A stretch of DNA of 64,000 nt from an uncultured Prevotellaceae bacterium (GCA_900315075.1 OMXV01000006.1:1-64000), one strand, 5' to 3'. Numbered from the stretch's first letter, positions 18,689-27,895 are shown. The notes: generated from the letters alone by a model not told the origin. A program made the numbers and translations.

Positions 18689-19381
18689 ATGCCTTATCGA
18701 CGATTGCCAAAGACCGATGCAGCCAGATTGAAAGCACTGCGTGCCGTCACCGAAAATAATGTGGTATATACAGTGGAGGGGCGATTCCTCAACTCTGAAG
18801 ACCTTGCACAAGCAAGAAAATTGTATCAGGAGTTGGAAACAGCCTCTGACCAATATAGCATTTGCATGCGCACACAGGTAAGATATTCCAAGAGAATTTC
18901 CACACTGCAGCACAATGTGATGATGTATCTCAGCCATTTCCTGCAGGTGCTATTCTTGGCAATAGAGAGAGGGGAGATCGAAAAAGAAAAACTCTCACTT
19001 TATGGACTCGAGGAGATGATGGTGCCTTACCTGAAAACACCAGACGCTATCATGAAATGGGCACCAAAGATCATTGAAGGCGAGAAAAACAGGCTGAAGA
19101 GAAAGGGAAAGCCTATCCTCTCGCCGCCAATAGGTGCTGTGGTGACTCATTTTGATGTCTTTAAGTCTATGTACGACTCACAACGTCAGTATCAGGTGCG
19201 CACCAAGGCGGCTTTGGAACAGATAACACGTTTGCGAGGGCAGATTGACGACGTAATTCTTCGCCTGTGGAACCAAGTTGAGCAACAGTATGCCAATGAG
19301 CCACCAGAGCGCAGGTTCGCCAAATGCCGGCAGTTTGGAGTGATATACTACTATCGCCGGCATGAAGAGAGGGTTTATTAA
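18689..19381 (+). CDS. Conserved-looking protein of unknown function
   Basis: I do not recognise this 230-residue protein. It has no signal peptide or membrane segment and is rich in basic residues and predicted helix. It opens PYRRLPKTDAARLKALRAV and ends with an aromatic/basic stretch, VIYYYRRHEER. The middle (about 60-150) is amphipathic helix, with a proline-rich KGKPILSPPIG loop. Good codon structure and its position between housekeeping genes argue that it is real. Its stop abuts ATTGAAG repeats that run up to the tatD start, so the two probably share a transcript. Confidence 0.75.
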   Translation: MPYRRLPKTDAARLKALRAVTENNVVYTVEGRFLNSEDLAQARKLYQELETASDQYSICMRTQVRYSKRISTLQHNVMMYLSHFLQVLFLAIERGEIEKEKLSLYGLEEMMVPYLKTPDAIMKWAPKIIEGEKNRLKRKGKPILSPPIGAVVTHFDVFKSMYDSQRQYQVRTKAALEQITRLRGQIDDVILRLWNQVEQQYANEPPERRFAKCRQFGVIYYYRRHEERVY

Positions 19382-19425
19382 TTGAAGATTGAAGATTGAA
19401 GATTGAAGATTGAAGATTGAAAATG
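19382..19425 (+). repeat. ATTGAAG heptad repeat abutting the tatD start codon
   Basis: Five to six copies of ATTGAAG fill the whole gap between the previous stop and tatD. The last, altered unit (ATTGAAAATG) supplies the ATG start codon at 19423. Related arrays occur at 27896-27930, 36873-36901 and 37240-37258. Confidence 0.9.
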
Positions 19426-20190
19426 GAATTTATCGATACTCATATACATATTGACGGGACGGAATTTGACGACGACCGTCGGGATGTTATCCAACGGGCA
19501 AGAGAGGCTGGGGGCAAGGCAATGCTTGTACCTGCTATTGACTTGCAAACTTCTCTCAAAATAAAGACGCTCTGTCAGGAATATCCTGGATATCTCTATC
19601 CCATGATAGGCTTGCATCCCGAAGAGGTGAAAGCCGACTATATTACAGTGATTGAGCAGATGCGTGAAATGCCTCTCGATCACTGCGTGGCTATCGGTGA
19701 GGTAGGTCTCGACTTCTATTGGAGCAGAGAATTTGAAAAGGAACAGCTCGATGCTTTTGAGCGACAAGTGCAATGGGCGTGCGAGGTGCAATTGCCACTG
19801 ATGATCCATTGTCGGAAAGCACAAAATGAGATGGTAAAAATCATGAGGAAATACCGTGACAAGCTTTATGGGGGTGTCTTCCACTGCTTTACTGGAAATG
19901 AGCACGAGGCAAGGGAATTGCTTGACTTCGATGGATTCGCCTTAGGTATCGGAGGGGTACTCACATTCAAGAAAAGCAACTTACCAGAACTATTACCCAA
20001 ATTGCCTCTTGAACGTATTGTGCTCGAAACCGATGCACCCTATATGGCACCTGTACCTATGCGTGGAAAACGCAACGAGAGCGCCTTCCTCACCTATGTC
20101 ATCCAAAAAATGGCGGCAAGTTACAGTCTTGCACCCGAGACAGTAGCAGAGATAACAACCAAAAACGTTAACAGAATTTTCCGATTATAA
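19423..20190 (+). CDS. TatD family metal-dependent hydrolase
   Basis: A TIM-barrel metal hydrolase of the TatD DNase family, 255 residues. Metal-binding residues are seen as the N-terminal DTHIHIDG, the glutamate in AIGEVGLDFYW, the histidines in MIHCRKAQ and FHCFTGN, and the aspartate in LETDAPYMAP. Members are reported to have 3'-5' exonuclease or D-aminoacyl-tRNA deacylase activity; which applies here is not shown. The start at ATG 19423 is embedded in the heptad repeat; an in-frame TTG two codons earlier is less likely. Confidence 0.93.
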   Translation: MEFIDTHIHIDGTEFDDDRRDVIQRAREAGGKAMLVPAIDLQTSLKIKTLCQEYPGYLYPMIGLHPEEVKADYITVIEQMREMPLDHCVAIGEVGLDFYWSREFEKEQLDAFERQVQWACEVQLPLMIHCRKAQNEMVKIMRKYRDKLYGGVFHCFTGNEHEARELLDFDGFALGIGGVLTFKKSNLPELLPKLPLERIVLETDAPYMAPVPMRGKRNESAFLTYVIQKMAASYSLAPETVAEITTKNVNRIFRL

Positions 20191-20229
20191 TTAATGGCTG
20201 ATTTATAGCTTTTCAAAGACAAATAGAAA

Positions 20230-21492
20230 ATGAAACCATTTTTACAGAAATACCTGATAATACTCATAATGCTGTGTGCTGCTACCATCACTCGTGCCTC
20301 CGACAACGACTCCATTATCCACTGGGGTGGGAGCGTCTATGTGAATCCCGGACGAGCATTGGTAATGGATAATGTACAGAAAAAATACCAAGTCAATAAA
20401 AACAATTTCTCATTTGGTGCCGAACTACACCATGCCGACTTGCCACAAGACAGTGACGCTTTTGCCTCTGACTACGGCTATCCTACACTTAGTTTCGGGG
20501 TGAAATACAGCATCAATCATGGTATCACTATGCACCGAAGACCAGACGTGGATGCATGGCCAGGTTTGAAAGAGGTGGACTACGACTCCCATCTCGGCAA
20601 TACCGTGTCTTTCTATGGCTCATTCACAAGACCATTCTTTAGAACCAACAGATGGGAGGCAGACTATGTCATTAATGCAGGTGTGGGGTACAGCCATACG
20701 AAATACGATAAAAACAAGAATGTGGACAATGAACTAATTGGTGCGAGATGGCTCATTTATTTCGGTGGAAGATTGCAACTCTCCTATCAGATGACAAGAG
20801 ACTGGGGACTGCGGGCAGGACTGGAATATTGGCATTTGAGCAATGGCGCCCTCAACCGTCCCAATAAGGGGCTCAATGTGGTGGGGCCATCCATCGCATT
20901 GGTCTATCAGCCTTATTATAAGGATATTATCCATGGTAAGGCTTCAAAAATCAAGGAACATTTTGAAAAACAACTCTACCTGAACGTTACAGCAGGCGTA
21001 GGAGCTAAAGCCCTCTTGGAGGACTGGAACTATACGCAATATGATGCCAAAGAGGGAGATCCTGACTACAGAACCGACCATTTTAAAAAATATTTGGCAT
21101 ACACAGTGCAAACCGACTTAATGTATAGATATGCCCGTCGGTGGGCATCAGGTGCGGGCATCGACGTGTGCTATGGCACTTATTCCGACCGTGTCGAGGA
21201 GATAGACAAGGCGAAAGGTGTTGACGTGCCTCATAGTCCATGGTCGTTAGGTGCCTCGGTAAAACACCAGGTGTTCTACCACAACCTTTGCCTTGCCGTT
21301 TCCTTGGGGTATTATTTCTATCGTGAAATGGGAGAGCATGCCAAGGCCGTAGATAAACCATACTATGAGAAAATCGGTATTCAGTATATGATCCCGAAGT
21401 TAGGTGTTGCTGTTGGAGCAATGGTAAAGGCACATTATTCAAAAGCCGACCTCACTGAACTCGTCGTCTCTGTGCCCATCCGACTAAGATAA
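20230..21492 (+). CDS. PagL-type acyloxyacyl hydrolase / lipid A 3-O-deacylase
   Basis: An outer-membrane beta-barrel enzyme expected to remove an acyl chain from lipid A. A signal peptide covers residues 1-23. The family motif is present as YWHLSNGALNRPNKGLN, with the catalytic pair H202 and S204. The 420 residues are much longer than Pseudomonas PagL (about 150 mature residues). The extra sequence lies mainly N-terminal to the motif and in a C-terminal segment of about 200 residues that also looks like amphipathic strands. It lies 39 bases after tatD. Activity is inferred from the motif only. Confidence 0.78.
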   Translation: MKPFLQKYLIILIMLCAATITRASDNDSIIHWGGSVYVNPGRALVMDNVQKKYQVNKNNFSFGAELHHADLPQDSDAFASDYGYPTLSFGVKYSINHGITMHRRPDVDAWPGLKEVDYDSHLGNTVSFYGSFTRPFFRTNRWEADYVINAGVGYSHTKYDKNKNVDNELIGARWLIYFGGRLQLSYQMTRDWGLRAGLEYWHLSNGALNRPNKGLNVVGPSIALVYQPYYKDIIHGKASKIKEHFEKQLYLNVTAGVGAKALLEDWNYTQYDAKEGDPDYRTDHFKKYLAYTVQTDLMYRYARRWASGAGIDVCYGTYSDRVEEIDKAKGVDVPHSPWSLGASVKHQVFYHNLCLAVSLGYYFYREMGEHAKAVDKPYYEKIGIQYMIPKLGVAVGAMVKAHYSKADLTELVVSVPIRLR

Positions 21493-21514
21493 TTCACTAA
21501 AATTTCAAAATAAT

Positions 21515-21545
21515 TTTGATTTCAGATAAAAAAATACTAACTTTG
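21515..21545 (+). promoter_or_regulatory. Bacteroidetes-type promoter for the MFS gene
   Basis: TTTG at 21515-21518, a 19-base spacer, then TAACTTTG at 21538-21545 followed by C. This is a full match to the -33/-7 consensus. The leader to the ATG is about 60 bases. Confidence 0.8.
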
Positions 21546-21605
21546 CGGAATGTAACCATTCATTAGAAAAACCAAAAATCAAAATAAACAAAATCTTAAA
21601 AACAA

Positions 21606-23411
21606 ATGAGTCCTATTAAAACTACAAAAATGACCAACTATCGTTGGGTGATTTGCGCAATGCTTTTCTTTGCTACCACTGTCAACTATATGGACAGACA
21701 GGTGCTCTCTTTGACATGGAAAGACTTTATCTCACCTGAATTTGAATGGAGTGATGCGGATTATGGTAAAATTACGGCTTATTTTTCCATCTTCTATGCT
21801 ATTTTCATGCTCTTCGCAGGTAAATTTGTCGACTGGATGGGAACAAGGAAAGGATATCTTTGGGCTATCTTTATTTGGTCTACAGGTGCGGTGATGCATG
21901 CATTTTGCGGCATCATAACCAGTGGTATCACAGATGGAGCATGGCTCGTGGGATTTGAGGGTGCCAAAGAGCATATACAGCATGCGGCTGCCATCGGAGC
22001 GGCTGTCTCAACGATTTCAGTATGGCTCTTCCTCGCATGCCGTGTCGTACTGGCAATGGGTGAGGCAGGTAACTTCCCAGCTGCCATCAAGGTGACTGCA
22101 GAGTATTTCCCAAAGAAAGACCGCGCTTATGCCACTGCCATATTCAATAACGGTGCGTCTGTAGGAGCACTTGTTGCGCCACTTACCATACCAATCCTGG
22201 CAAAGTTTTGGGGATGGGAAATGGCTTTCATCCTTATTGGTGCTTTGGGTTATATTTGGATGCTTTTCTGGATTTTCTTGTATAAGAAACCAAACAAGAA
22301 CCCGAAAGTTAATGCAGCGGAACTCACATACATCAATCAGGATGCCGAAACCGAGAGTGATCCCAAAGATGCTAATGATGAAGGTCCTGCAATCAACTTC
22401 TTCAAGTGTTTTACATTCAAGCAGACATGGGCTTTTATCGTGGGTAAATTCATGACAGATGGCGTGTGGTGGTTCTTCCTTTTCTGGACACCAGCGTATA
22501 TCTCTGATGTTTATGGCTATTCTTCTGATTCAGGAACGGGTATGGCACTTATCTTTGTGCTTTATCTAATTACCATGCTGTCAATTTTCGGAGGTAAACT
22601 ACCTACATACTTTATCAATCGTGGTATGAATCCGTATGCCGGACGTATGCGTGCCATGCTGATTTTCGCATTCTTCCCATTGGGAGGCTTGCTGGCTCAG
22701 CCTCTTGGCAGTATTTCACCATGGTTGCCTATTATTCTCATTGGTATTCTCGGCGCTGCTCACCAGTCATGGTCGGCTAATATTTTCTCTACAGTGGGAG
22801 ATATGTTCCCCAAATCGACTATTGCAACTGTCACTGGTATAGGTGGCATGGCCGGAGGTGTCGGCTCGTATATCATCAACTTGTGCTCAGGTTTGCTCTT
22901 TACTTTCGCTGCTGGTACATTTGTTTTGCAGGATGGTCCAGCCAAAGAACTCTTTATGAAAGAGGGAAAACCTGTTAATACAGAGATGAGCATTAAGAAT
23001 TATAAGAAAATATTGCAGGCAGAACTTATTGCTAAAGGTGATGCCGCTGTGAATGATGCCTTTAATTCCCTGCCAGACAAGAAAGAAGCAGATGAGACTG
23101 TTGAGAAATTGATGAAGCGCAACAAGAACAAAGTGAATAAGAATGAGTATAATGAAACCATGGCTAAGGCTGAGGTTTATTATGACAAGCAGAATTTCAC
23201 TGACCTTGCTTTGGATGGAGAAGCCTTGAAGGCAGAGATGGAAAAACATGGCTGCGTAATATCTCAAGGTCCGTTACATGCGCTTGGCTTTGTGGGCAAA
23301 CCCGCTGGCTACATGATTATCTTCTGTATCTGTGCCGTGGCCTATCTCATAGGCTGGATTATCATGAAGATGCTTGTGCCTAAGTACAAGCCTGTCGTTG
23401 TTGAGGAATAA
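21606..23411 (+). CDS. MFS transporter, hexuronate/anion-cation symporter type, with a large soluble insertion
   Basis: A major facilitator of the ExuT/ACS type, probably importing a sugar acid or similar anion. The first helices read TVNYMDRQVLSL, the hallmark of this subfamily. At 601 residues it is far longer than usual (about 430-500). The excess is a hydrophilic, lysine/glutamate-rich segment of roughly 110-120 residues between the last two helices, about residues 440-560. The final helix (YMIIFCICAVAYLIGWII) follows it. A second ATG at 21630 is possible. The kinase gene begins 31 bases downstream and could be co-transcribed. Substrate is not resolvable. Confidence 0.88.
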   Translation: MSPIKTTKMTNYRWVICAMLFFATTVNYMDRQVLSLTWKDFISPEFEWSDADYGKITAYFSIFYAIFMLFAGKFVDWMGTRKGYLWAIFIWSTGAVMHAFCGIITSGITDGAWLVGFEGAKEHIQHAAAIGAAVSTISVWLFLACRVVLAMGEAGNFPAAIKVTAEYFPKKDRAYATAIFNNGASVGALVAPLTIPILAKFWGWEMAFILIGALGYIWMLFWIFLYKKPNKNPKVNAAELTYINQDAETESDPKDANDEGPAINFFKCFTFKQTWAFIVGKFMTDGVWWFFLFWTPAYISDVYGYSSDSGTGMALIFVLYLITMLSIFGGKLPTYFINRGMNPYAGRMRAMLIFAFFPLGGLLAQPLGSISPWLPIILIGILGAAHQSWSANIFSTVGDMFPKSTIATVTGIGGMAGGVGSYIINLCSGLLFTFAAGTFVLQDGPAKELFMKEGKPVNTEMSIKNYKKILQAELIAKGDAAVNDAFNSLPDKKEADETVEKLMKRNKNKVNKNEYNETMAKAEVYYDKQNFTDLALDGEALKAEMEKHGCVISQGPLHALGFVGKPAGYMIIFCICAVAYLIGWIIMKMLVPKYKPVVVEE

Positions 23412-23442
23412 TCAGGTTTGCAACAAACTTAACCCATACATC

Positions 23443-24936
23443 ATGTCGTATTTAAGTGCTGGAACTCTTTTAAGAAACGGAAAATACAGGATAGAGAAAG
23501 TTCTCGGTAAGGGAAGTTTCGGTATCACCTACTTGGCAGCTACTCCGATGAAAATGAAAGGTTCATTGGGAGAGATGACGGTAGATCTGTATGTCACTAT
23601 CAAAGAGTTTTTCATGGCGGAGATGAACACACGTTCTGCCGATGGTACCAGGGTGGAAGGGTCGAGCGTTACGCTTGTTACCAACTATAAGCGTAAATTC
23701 ATGCGTGAGGCCGAGAACCTTTCCCATCTGAACCATGAAAATATTATAAAAGTGCTTGAAGTCTTTGAGGAGAACAACACTGCTTATTACGTGATGGAGT
23801 ATGTGGACGGTGGTAGCATCGACGAACTGATTACTCGTCATGGTAGCCTGAATCCGGCCCAGACTATTACACTTGTCCGCCAGATTTGCAAGGCTTTGGA
23901 GTATATGCATGCAAACTTTATGTTGCACTTGGACTTGAAACCCAAGAATATAATGATAAGCTCCAAAAACCAGGTGAAACTGATAGACTTTGGTCTTTCC
24001 AAACAATATTCTGAGAGTGGCCAGCCTGAGGAAAGCACTTCCATTGGGCTGGGCACACCGGGGTATGCTCCCGTGGAGCAGTCGCAATTTCGGCAGGATG
24101 GTACATTGCCGGTGACGTTGGATGTGTATGCACTTGGAGCCACGATGTTTAAGATGCTCACTGGGACAGTGCCTCCTGAGTCGTCCTATATTCTCAATAA
24201 TGACACATTCTTGTATGATTCGCTGAGTAAAACGAGAATTCCCCTCCCCTTGGTCAATGTCGTGTGCAAGGCAATGGCACCGCTGAAGAAAAACAGGTAT
24301 CAGTCGGTGCTTGAAATTGACAATGAACTCAGCAAGATGAATGTCGATGAGCGCGCGGCTCTACAGTCTTTGAACGTTGTCAGCGATAATGTCAATGGTG
24401 GTTTTCAAAACACTCCATACACGTCGGGTACACCATATGGAAGAAGGGCTCCAGCAGGTACTCCACCTACACCGCCACCCTACAAAGGACATACCCCGAC
24501 GGGTACGCCGCATACACCACCACCATACCAGAGACCTACTCCTATGGGTAAGCCACAAACTCCACCTCCGCCTCCGCCTTCAAGTGGTGGACAAGGACCT
24601 AAGATTTCACGACTGGTAAGTGGGGGCGCTCAGCAAAAACCACCCTTGAAAGGGGACGGTGACAAAAATCCCAAGAAAAAAAGTAAAATCAAATGGGTTA
24701 TTCTCGCCGTAGTTCTTGCTTTGTTGGTCGGAGTGGCTGTCTTAATCGTGATGAATATTTCTTCCAAGCCTCAGACTCATTTTATTGAAACAGGTGGAGA
24801 TAGCTATTACAATGATGATGATGGCTACGACTATGCTGTTGAAGAAGAAGGGTATGAAGAAGACGAAGAGTATGACGATGACTATGCAGCTGAGGACGAA
24901 GAGTATGATGATGATTATGGCTATAGTGAAAAATGA
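23443..24936 (+). CDS. Membrane-anchored Hanks-type serine/threonine protein kinase
   Basis: A eukaryotic-like kinase of 497 residues. Its parts are the glycine loop GKGSFG (22-27), catalytic lysine K54, helix C glutamate E89, catalytic loop HLDLKPKN (162-169, leucine in place of the HRD arginine), D182FG, and GTPGYAPVEQ as the activation-segment end. A Thr/Pro-rich linker with repeated TPPPY words follows (about 330-395). One transmembrane helix lies near 410-435. The short extracytoplasmic tail is almost wholly Asp, Glu and Tyr. The MSYLSAGTLL start at 23443 fits the family; an upstream ATG at 23374 lies inside the MFS gene. It is the first gene of a kinase, phosphatase and FHA cluster. Confidence 0.93.
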   Translation: MSYLSAGTLLRNGKYRIEKVLGKGSFGITYLAATPMKMKGSLGEMTVDLYVTIKEFFMAEMNTRSADGTRVEGSSVTLVTNYKRKFMREAENLSHLNHENIIKVLEVFEENNTAYYVMEYVDGGSIDELITRHGSLNPAQTITLVRQICKALEYMHANFMLHLDLKPKNIMISSKNQVKLIDFGLSKQYSESGQPEESTSIGLGTPGYAPVEQSQFRQDGTLPVTLDVYALGATMFKMLTGTVPPESSYILNNDTFLYDSLSKTRIPLPLVNVVCKAMAPLKKNRYQSVLEIDNELSKMNVDERAALQSLNVVSDNVNGGFQNTPYTSGTPYGRRAPAGTPPTPPPYKGHTPTGTPHTPPPYQRPTPMGKPQTPPPPPPSSGGQGPKISRLVSGGAQQKPPLKGDGDKNPKKKSKIKWVILAVVLALLVGVAVLIVMNISSKPQTHFIETGGDSYYNDDDGYDYAVEEEGYEEDEEYDDDYAAEDEEYDDDYGYSEK

Positions 24937-25022
24937 TGATTCTGATTATTAAGAATTGTTGAGTCTATATGATGAGATGATATAAGTTTATACTATTTAC
25001 AATCAAATAAATCTTTACGAAT

Positions 25023-25931
25023 ATGTCTTTACTAAGAGCTCAGTGCCCTAATTGTAAACAATGGCTTTCTGTGAATTACACGCCAGAAATGGAAGAATTA
25101 ATGGTCGCCTGTCCTTATTGTAGGGTAAAAACACCTTTTGTGAATTGGAATAAAAAAGATGAAAGACGTAATGCAGAGGAGGAGCAGAAAAGAAAAGACG
25201 AGGAGGAGCGGAAAAGATTAGAAGCTGAAGCGGAACGAAAGAGACAGGAGGAGGAGAACCGCAGAAGACAGGAGGAAGAGAACCGCAGAAGACAGGAGGA
25301 GGAGAACCGCAGAAGACAGGAGGAGGAGAACCGTAGAAGACAGGAGGAGGAGAACCGTAGAAGACAGGAGGAGGAGAACCGTAGAAGACAGGAGGAGGAG
25401 AACCGTAGAAGACAGGAGGAGGAGAACCGCAGAAGACAGGAAGAAGAGAACCGCAGAAGACAGGAGGAAGAGATTCAACGACAAAGAGCAGAGCAAGAGC
25501 GTCTTTATCGTGAGGAGCAAGAACGCTTAAGAAGGGAGGAAGAAGAACGAAATAGATGGCAGAGTTCCACCATTGGGACGCTTTTCGCACTGAATTGCGG
25601 AAATACTTATTCACTCTTCCCTGGTAGAAACGTTGTGGGACGTATGGCCAATTCCTCTACTGCCGACATCCAAATTCCTGATTTGACAGGTCAGCGCAGG
25701 ATGAGTCGCTCGCATCTTGTAATCAATGTGCTCAAGGAAAATGGTCGGTTTGTACATTATGCATCACTGAATAGTCCGAGCGTAAACAGGACATGTGTGA
25801 ATAATATGCCTCTCATCTATGGGCAGCAAGTGTTGTTACACTCTGGCGACATCATCGACTTGCCAGATGAAAGTATAAGGTTTGATGCCATAGAGAAAAA
25901 TCAAGAGGAAACTGAATTGGGGTTTATTTGA
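25023..25931 (+). CDS. Zinc-ribbon/FHA protein with a nine-fold charged coiled-coil repeat
   Basis: A 302-residue cytoplasmic protein in three parts. The N-terminus has a CxxC...CxxC ribbon (CPNCKQW and CPYCRVK, residues 9-37). The middle (about 55-175) is a long Arg/Glu helix with nine EEENRRRQ repeats, surely a coiled coil or single alpha helix. The C-terminus (about 185-295) is an FHA domain, with VVGR, then RMSRSHLVI as the phosphothreonine-binding signature. The last residues are EETELGFI. FHA domains bind phosphothreonine, and the neighbouring kinase is the obvious partner. It is the first of three paralogues here. Confidence 0.88.
   Translation: MSLLRAQCPNCKQWLSVNYTPEMEELMVACPYCRVKTPFVNWNKKDERRNAEEEQKRKDEEERKRLEAEAERKRQEEENRRRQEEENRRRQEEENRRRQEEENRRRQEEENRRRQEEENRRRQEEENRRRQEEENRRRQEEENRRRQEEEIQRQRAEQERLYREEQERLRREEEERNRWQSSTIGTLFALNCGNTYSLFPGRNVVGRMANSSTADIQIPDLTGQRRMSRSHLVINVLKENGRFVHYASLNSPSVNRTCVNNMPLIYGQQVLLHSGDIIDLPDESIRFDAIEKNQEETELGFI
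25257..25472 (+). repeat. Nine 24-base tandem repeats encoding EEENRRRQ
   Basis: AACCG begins a unit at 25257 and then every 24 bases to 25449. Units differ only at synonymous positions (CGC/CGT, GAG/GAA). A degenerate partial unit precedes them. Length variation between strains would be expected. Confidence 0.93.
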
Positions 25932-26078
25932 AAAAGTTGAAGAGTTGACAAGTTATTGATCTTCTTCATTTCAAGAGCGTCAAAAGCATTGTCCTTTTAA
26001 TTTCTTTTCGGTACCAAATTCATAACTTTTTACATCAACTCTCACACTTAAAAAAACTTCTAATTAATAAAAATATTT

Positions 26079-27176
26079 ATGCGCTACAAAATAGAAGTAT
26101 ATAACATCTGGGAATTGGGTAAACGTGCCAATCAGGAAGACAGTCTCTTTCCTGGGTTTAATCAGCAAACACCTGCCGACCGCCTGTTTATCCTTTGTGA
26201 TGGCATGGGTGGGCATGCATCAGGTGAAGTAGCAAGCTCTACGGTATGCCAAGCAATGAGCCAATCGATTATGAGCATGTGCCCTGATCCAGAGGGAGCC
26301 TTCACTGACGAAATCCTTCAGCAGGCCATTAGCGATGCTTTTGGCGCATTGGATGCAGTGGATCCAAACGATGGTTCGCTGAAAAAAATGGGTACAACCA
26401 TGACCTTTTTGAAACTGCATGACAATGGTGCCACAATTGCACACATGGGTGACAGCAGGGTATATCATGTGAGACCAGGACAGACCGCTGAGGACACACA
26501 GATACTCTTTGTGACAGAAGACCACTCCTTGGTGAACGATTTGGTGAAAATTGGCGAACTTACCCCCGAGGAGGCTCGAACATCACGACAGAAGAATGTC
26601 ATCACCCGTGCTATGCAGCCCCACATGGAGCGAAGGCCACGTGCCGACATTTATCATACCGTTGATATCCAGCCCGGTGATTATTTCTTTATGTGCTCTG
26701 ATGGTATCCTTGAAAGGTGGGAAGATTACGACGTGAGACGTTGCTTCTCATATTCTTATGGAGACGATTATACCAGGGTGCAAAATATTATCAACGAAAC
26801 CATCGACAATTCTGACAACCACACAGCCATGATTGTGAAGATTTTGGACGTGGAAGGTGTCGCACAAATGCCGGTGGACGACAGAAGACAGACCAATATG
26901 TATGGTCAACAGTCAAACTATGAGGCTACTATGGTGCCAGAGTATCCTGCCTCTAATCCTACTGTAGGTCCCTCTGTAGGTCAGGCTGTTGATGGAAGTA
27001 TTCCCATGTCACCAACGACAATGTCATACGAGAAAACCATACCCCCAGGTTATCAAGGAACTCGTCGTGCTGCCACTGCAGGCACAAAGAAAGAGAGCCT
27101 CCTTTGGTTTTGGGCGTTGTTGGCTTGTATAGCGGCTCTCATAGTGGTTTTCCTTTTTATGTTGTTCCGTAGCTAA
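26079..27176 (+). CDS. PP2C-family serine/threonine phosphatase, membrane-anchored
   Basis: A PPM/PP2C metal-dependent phosphatase that should reverse the adjacent kinase. The N-terminal catalytic domain (about 1-245) has KRANQED, LCDGMGGHASGE, a MGDSRVY motif and MCSDGILE. A linker of about 90 residues contains two similar words, YEATMVPEY and YEKTIPPGY. A C-terminal transmembrane helix (WFWALLACIAALIVVFLFML) ends at the last few residues, so nearly all of the protein is cytoplasmic. The 365 residues are longer than soluble PP2Cs because of this tail. It lies between the first and second FHA genes, in the same direction. Confidence 0.92.
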   Translation: MRYKIEVYNIWELGKRANQEDSLFPGFNQQTPADRLFILCDGMGGHASGEVASSTVCQAMSQSIMSMCPDPEGAFTDEILQQAISDAFGALDAVDPNDGSLKKMGTTMTFLKLHDNGATIAHMGDSRVYHVRPGQTAEDTQILFVTEDHSLVNDLVKIGELTPEEARTSRQKNVITRAMQPHMERRPRADIYHTVDIQPGDYFFMCSDGILERWEDYDVRRCFSYSYGDDYTRVQNIINETIDNSDNHTAMIVKILDVEGVAQMPVDDRRQTNMYGQQSNYEATMVPEYPASNPTVGPSVGQAVDGSIPMSPTTMSYEKTIPPGYQGTRRAATAGTKKESLLWFWALLACIAALIVVFLFMLFRS

Positions 27177-27218
27177 TACCTGTCCCTCTATCTGTCGCGT
27201 TTTTATTCAGCTTTCGTT

Positions 27219-27833
27219 ATGCCGGAAAAACTAATCATAAAATGTCCCAACCCCGCTTGTGGTAGGGAACAGTCGGTGGACTATAATCCCAGGATGGAAA
27301 AACATAGTGCCACTTGTCCATGCTGTAAGAAAAGGTATAAATTCAACGAATGGATAAAAGTGACACCAACTAAACCAGCACAGTTAAACACACCTGTGCA
27401 GCCAAATATTCCACCCCAATCAAATATTCCGCCCCAATCAAATATTCCACCCCAATCAAATATTCCAATTGAGCCTAATATTCCTATATCTCAAAGATTC
27501 CCACTCCAATCGGGTGCCCGTGTGGTTGTAGAATCAACGGGTGATGTATTTCGACTAAAGGTGGGGGTAAATGTTTTGGGAAGACAGTCGCCAAAATCTA
27601 AGGCTGAAATACAAATCCCGAATGTGTCTGGAAAGAAACTCACAAGCAAAGAGCATTTAGTGATTATAGGAGATAAGAAGGATAATGGAATGCATTTTTC
27701 TGCCTCACTATATAAAGCTGATGCCAATCCAACGTTTGTTGGTGATATGCAGCTCCTTTATGGGCAATGGCTGAAATTGAACCCTGGCGACATCATTTAT
27801 CTGCCCGATGAGACTTTAAGGTTCGAAATTTGA
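27219..27833 (+). CDS. Zinc-ribbon/FHA protein with NIPPQS repeats
   Basis: The second paralogue, 204 residues. It has an N-terminal ribbon (CPNPACGRE and CPCCKKR, residues 8-38). A linker with four NIPPQS/NIPIEP-type hexapeptides follows (about 62-92), encoded by 18-base repeats around 27404-27485. The C-terminal FHA domain (about 95-204) has VLGRQ, QIPNVSGKKL and TSKEHLVI. It lacks the EETELxF tail of its two paralogues. It starts 42 bases after the phosphatase stop. Binding specificity is not predictable. Confidence 0.85.
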   Translation: MPEKLIIKCPNPACGREQSVDYNPRMEKHSATCPCCKKRYKFNEWIKVTPTKPAQLNTPVQPNIPPQSNIPPQSNIPPQSNIPIEPNIPISQRFPLQSGARVVVESTGDVFRLKVGVNVLGRQSPKSKAEIQIPNVSGKKLTSKEHLVIIGDKKDNGMHFSASLYKADANPTFVGDMQLLYGQWLKLNPGDIIYLPDETLRFEI

Positions 27834-27895
27834 AGTGGTAGACAGAAAAATGTATTATAAGAGGTAATAGAAAACAGCATAGCCTGGCTCTATAT

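Noticed and set aside
23374-23442. An N-terminal extension of the kinase from ATG 23374
   Set aside because: It would overlap the end of the MFS gene and add residues with no similarity to kinases. ATG 23443 gives a normal start.
25048-25614. A minus-strand frame with PPVFCGSP repeats
   Set aside because: It is antisense to the EEENRRRQ repeat of the first FHA gene.
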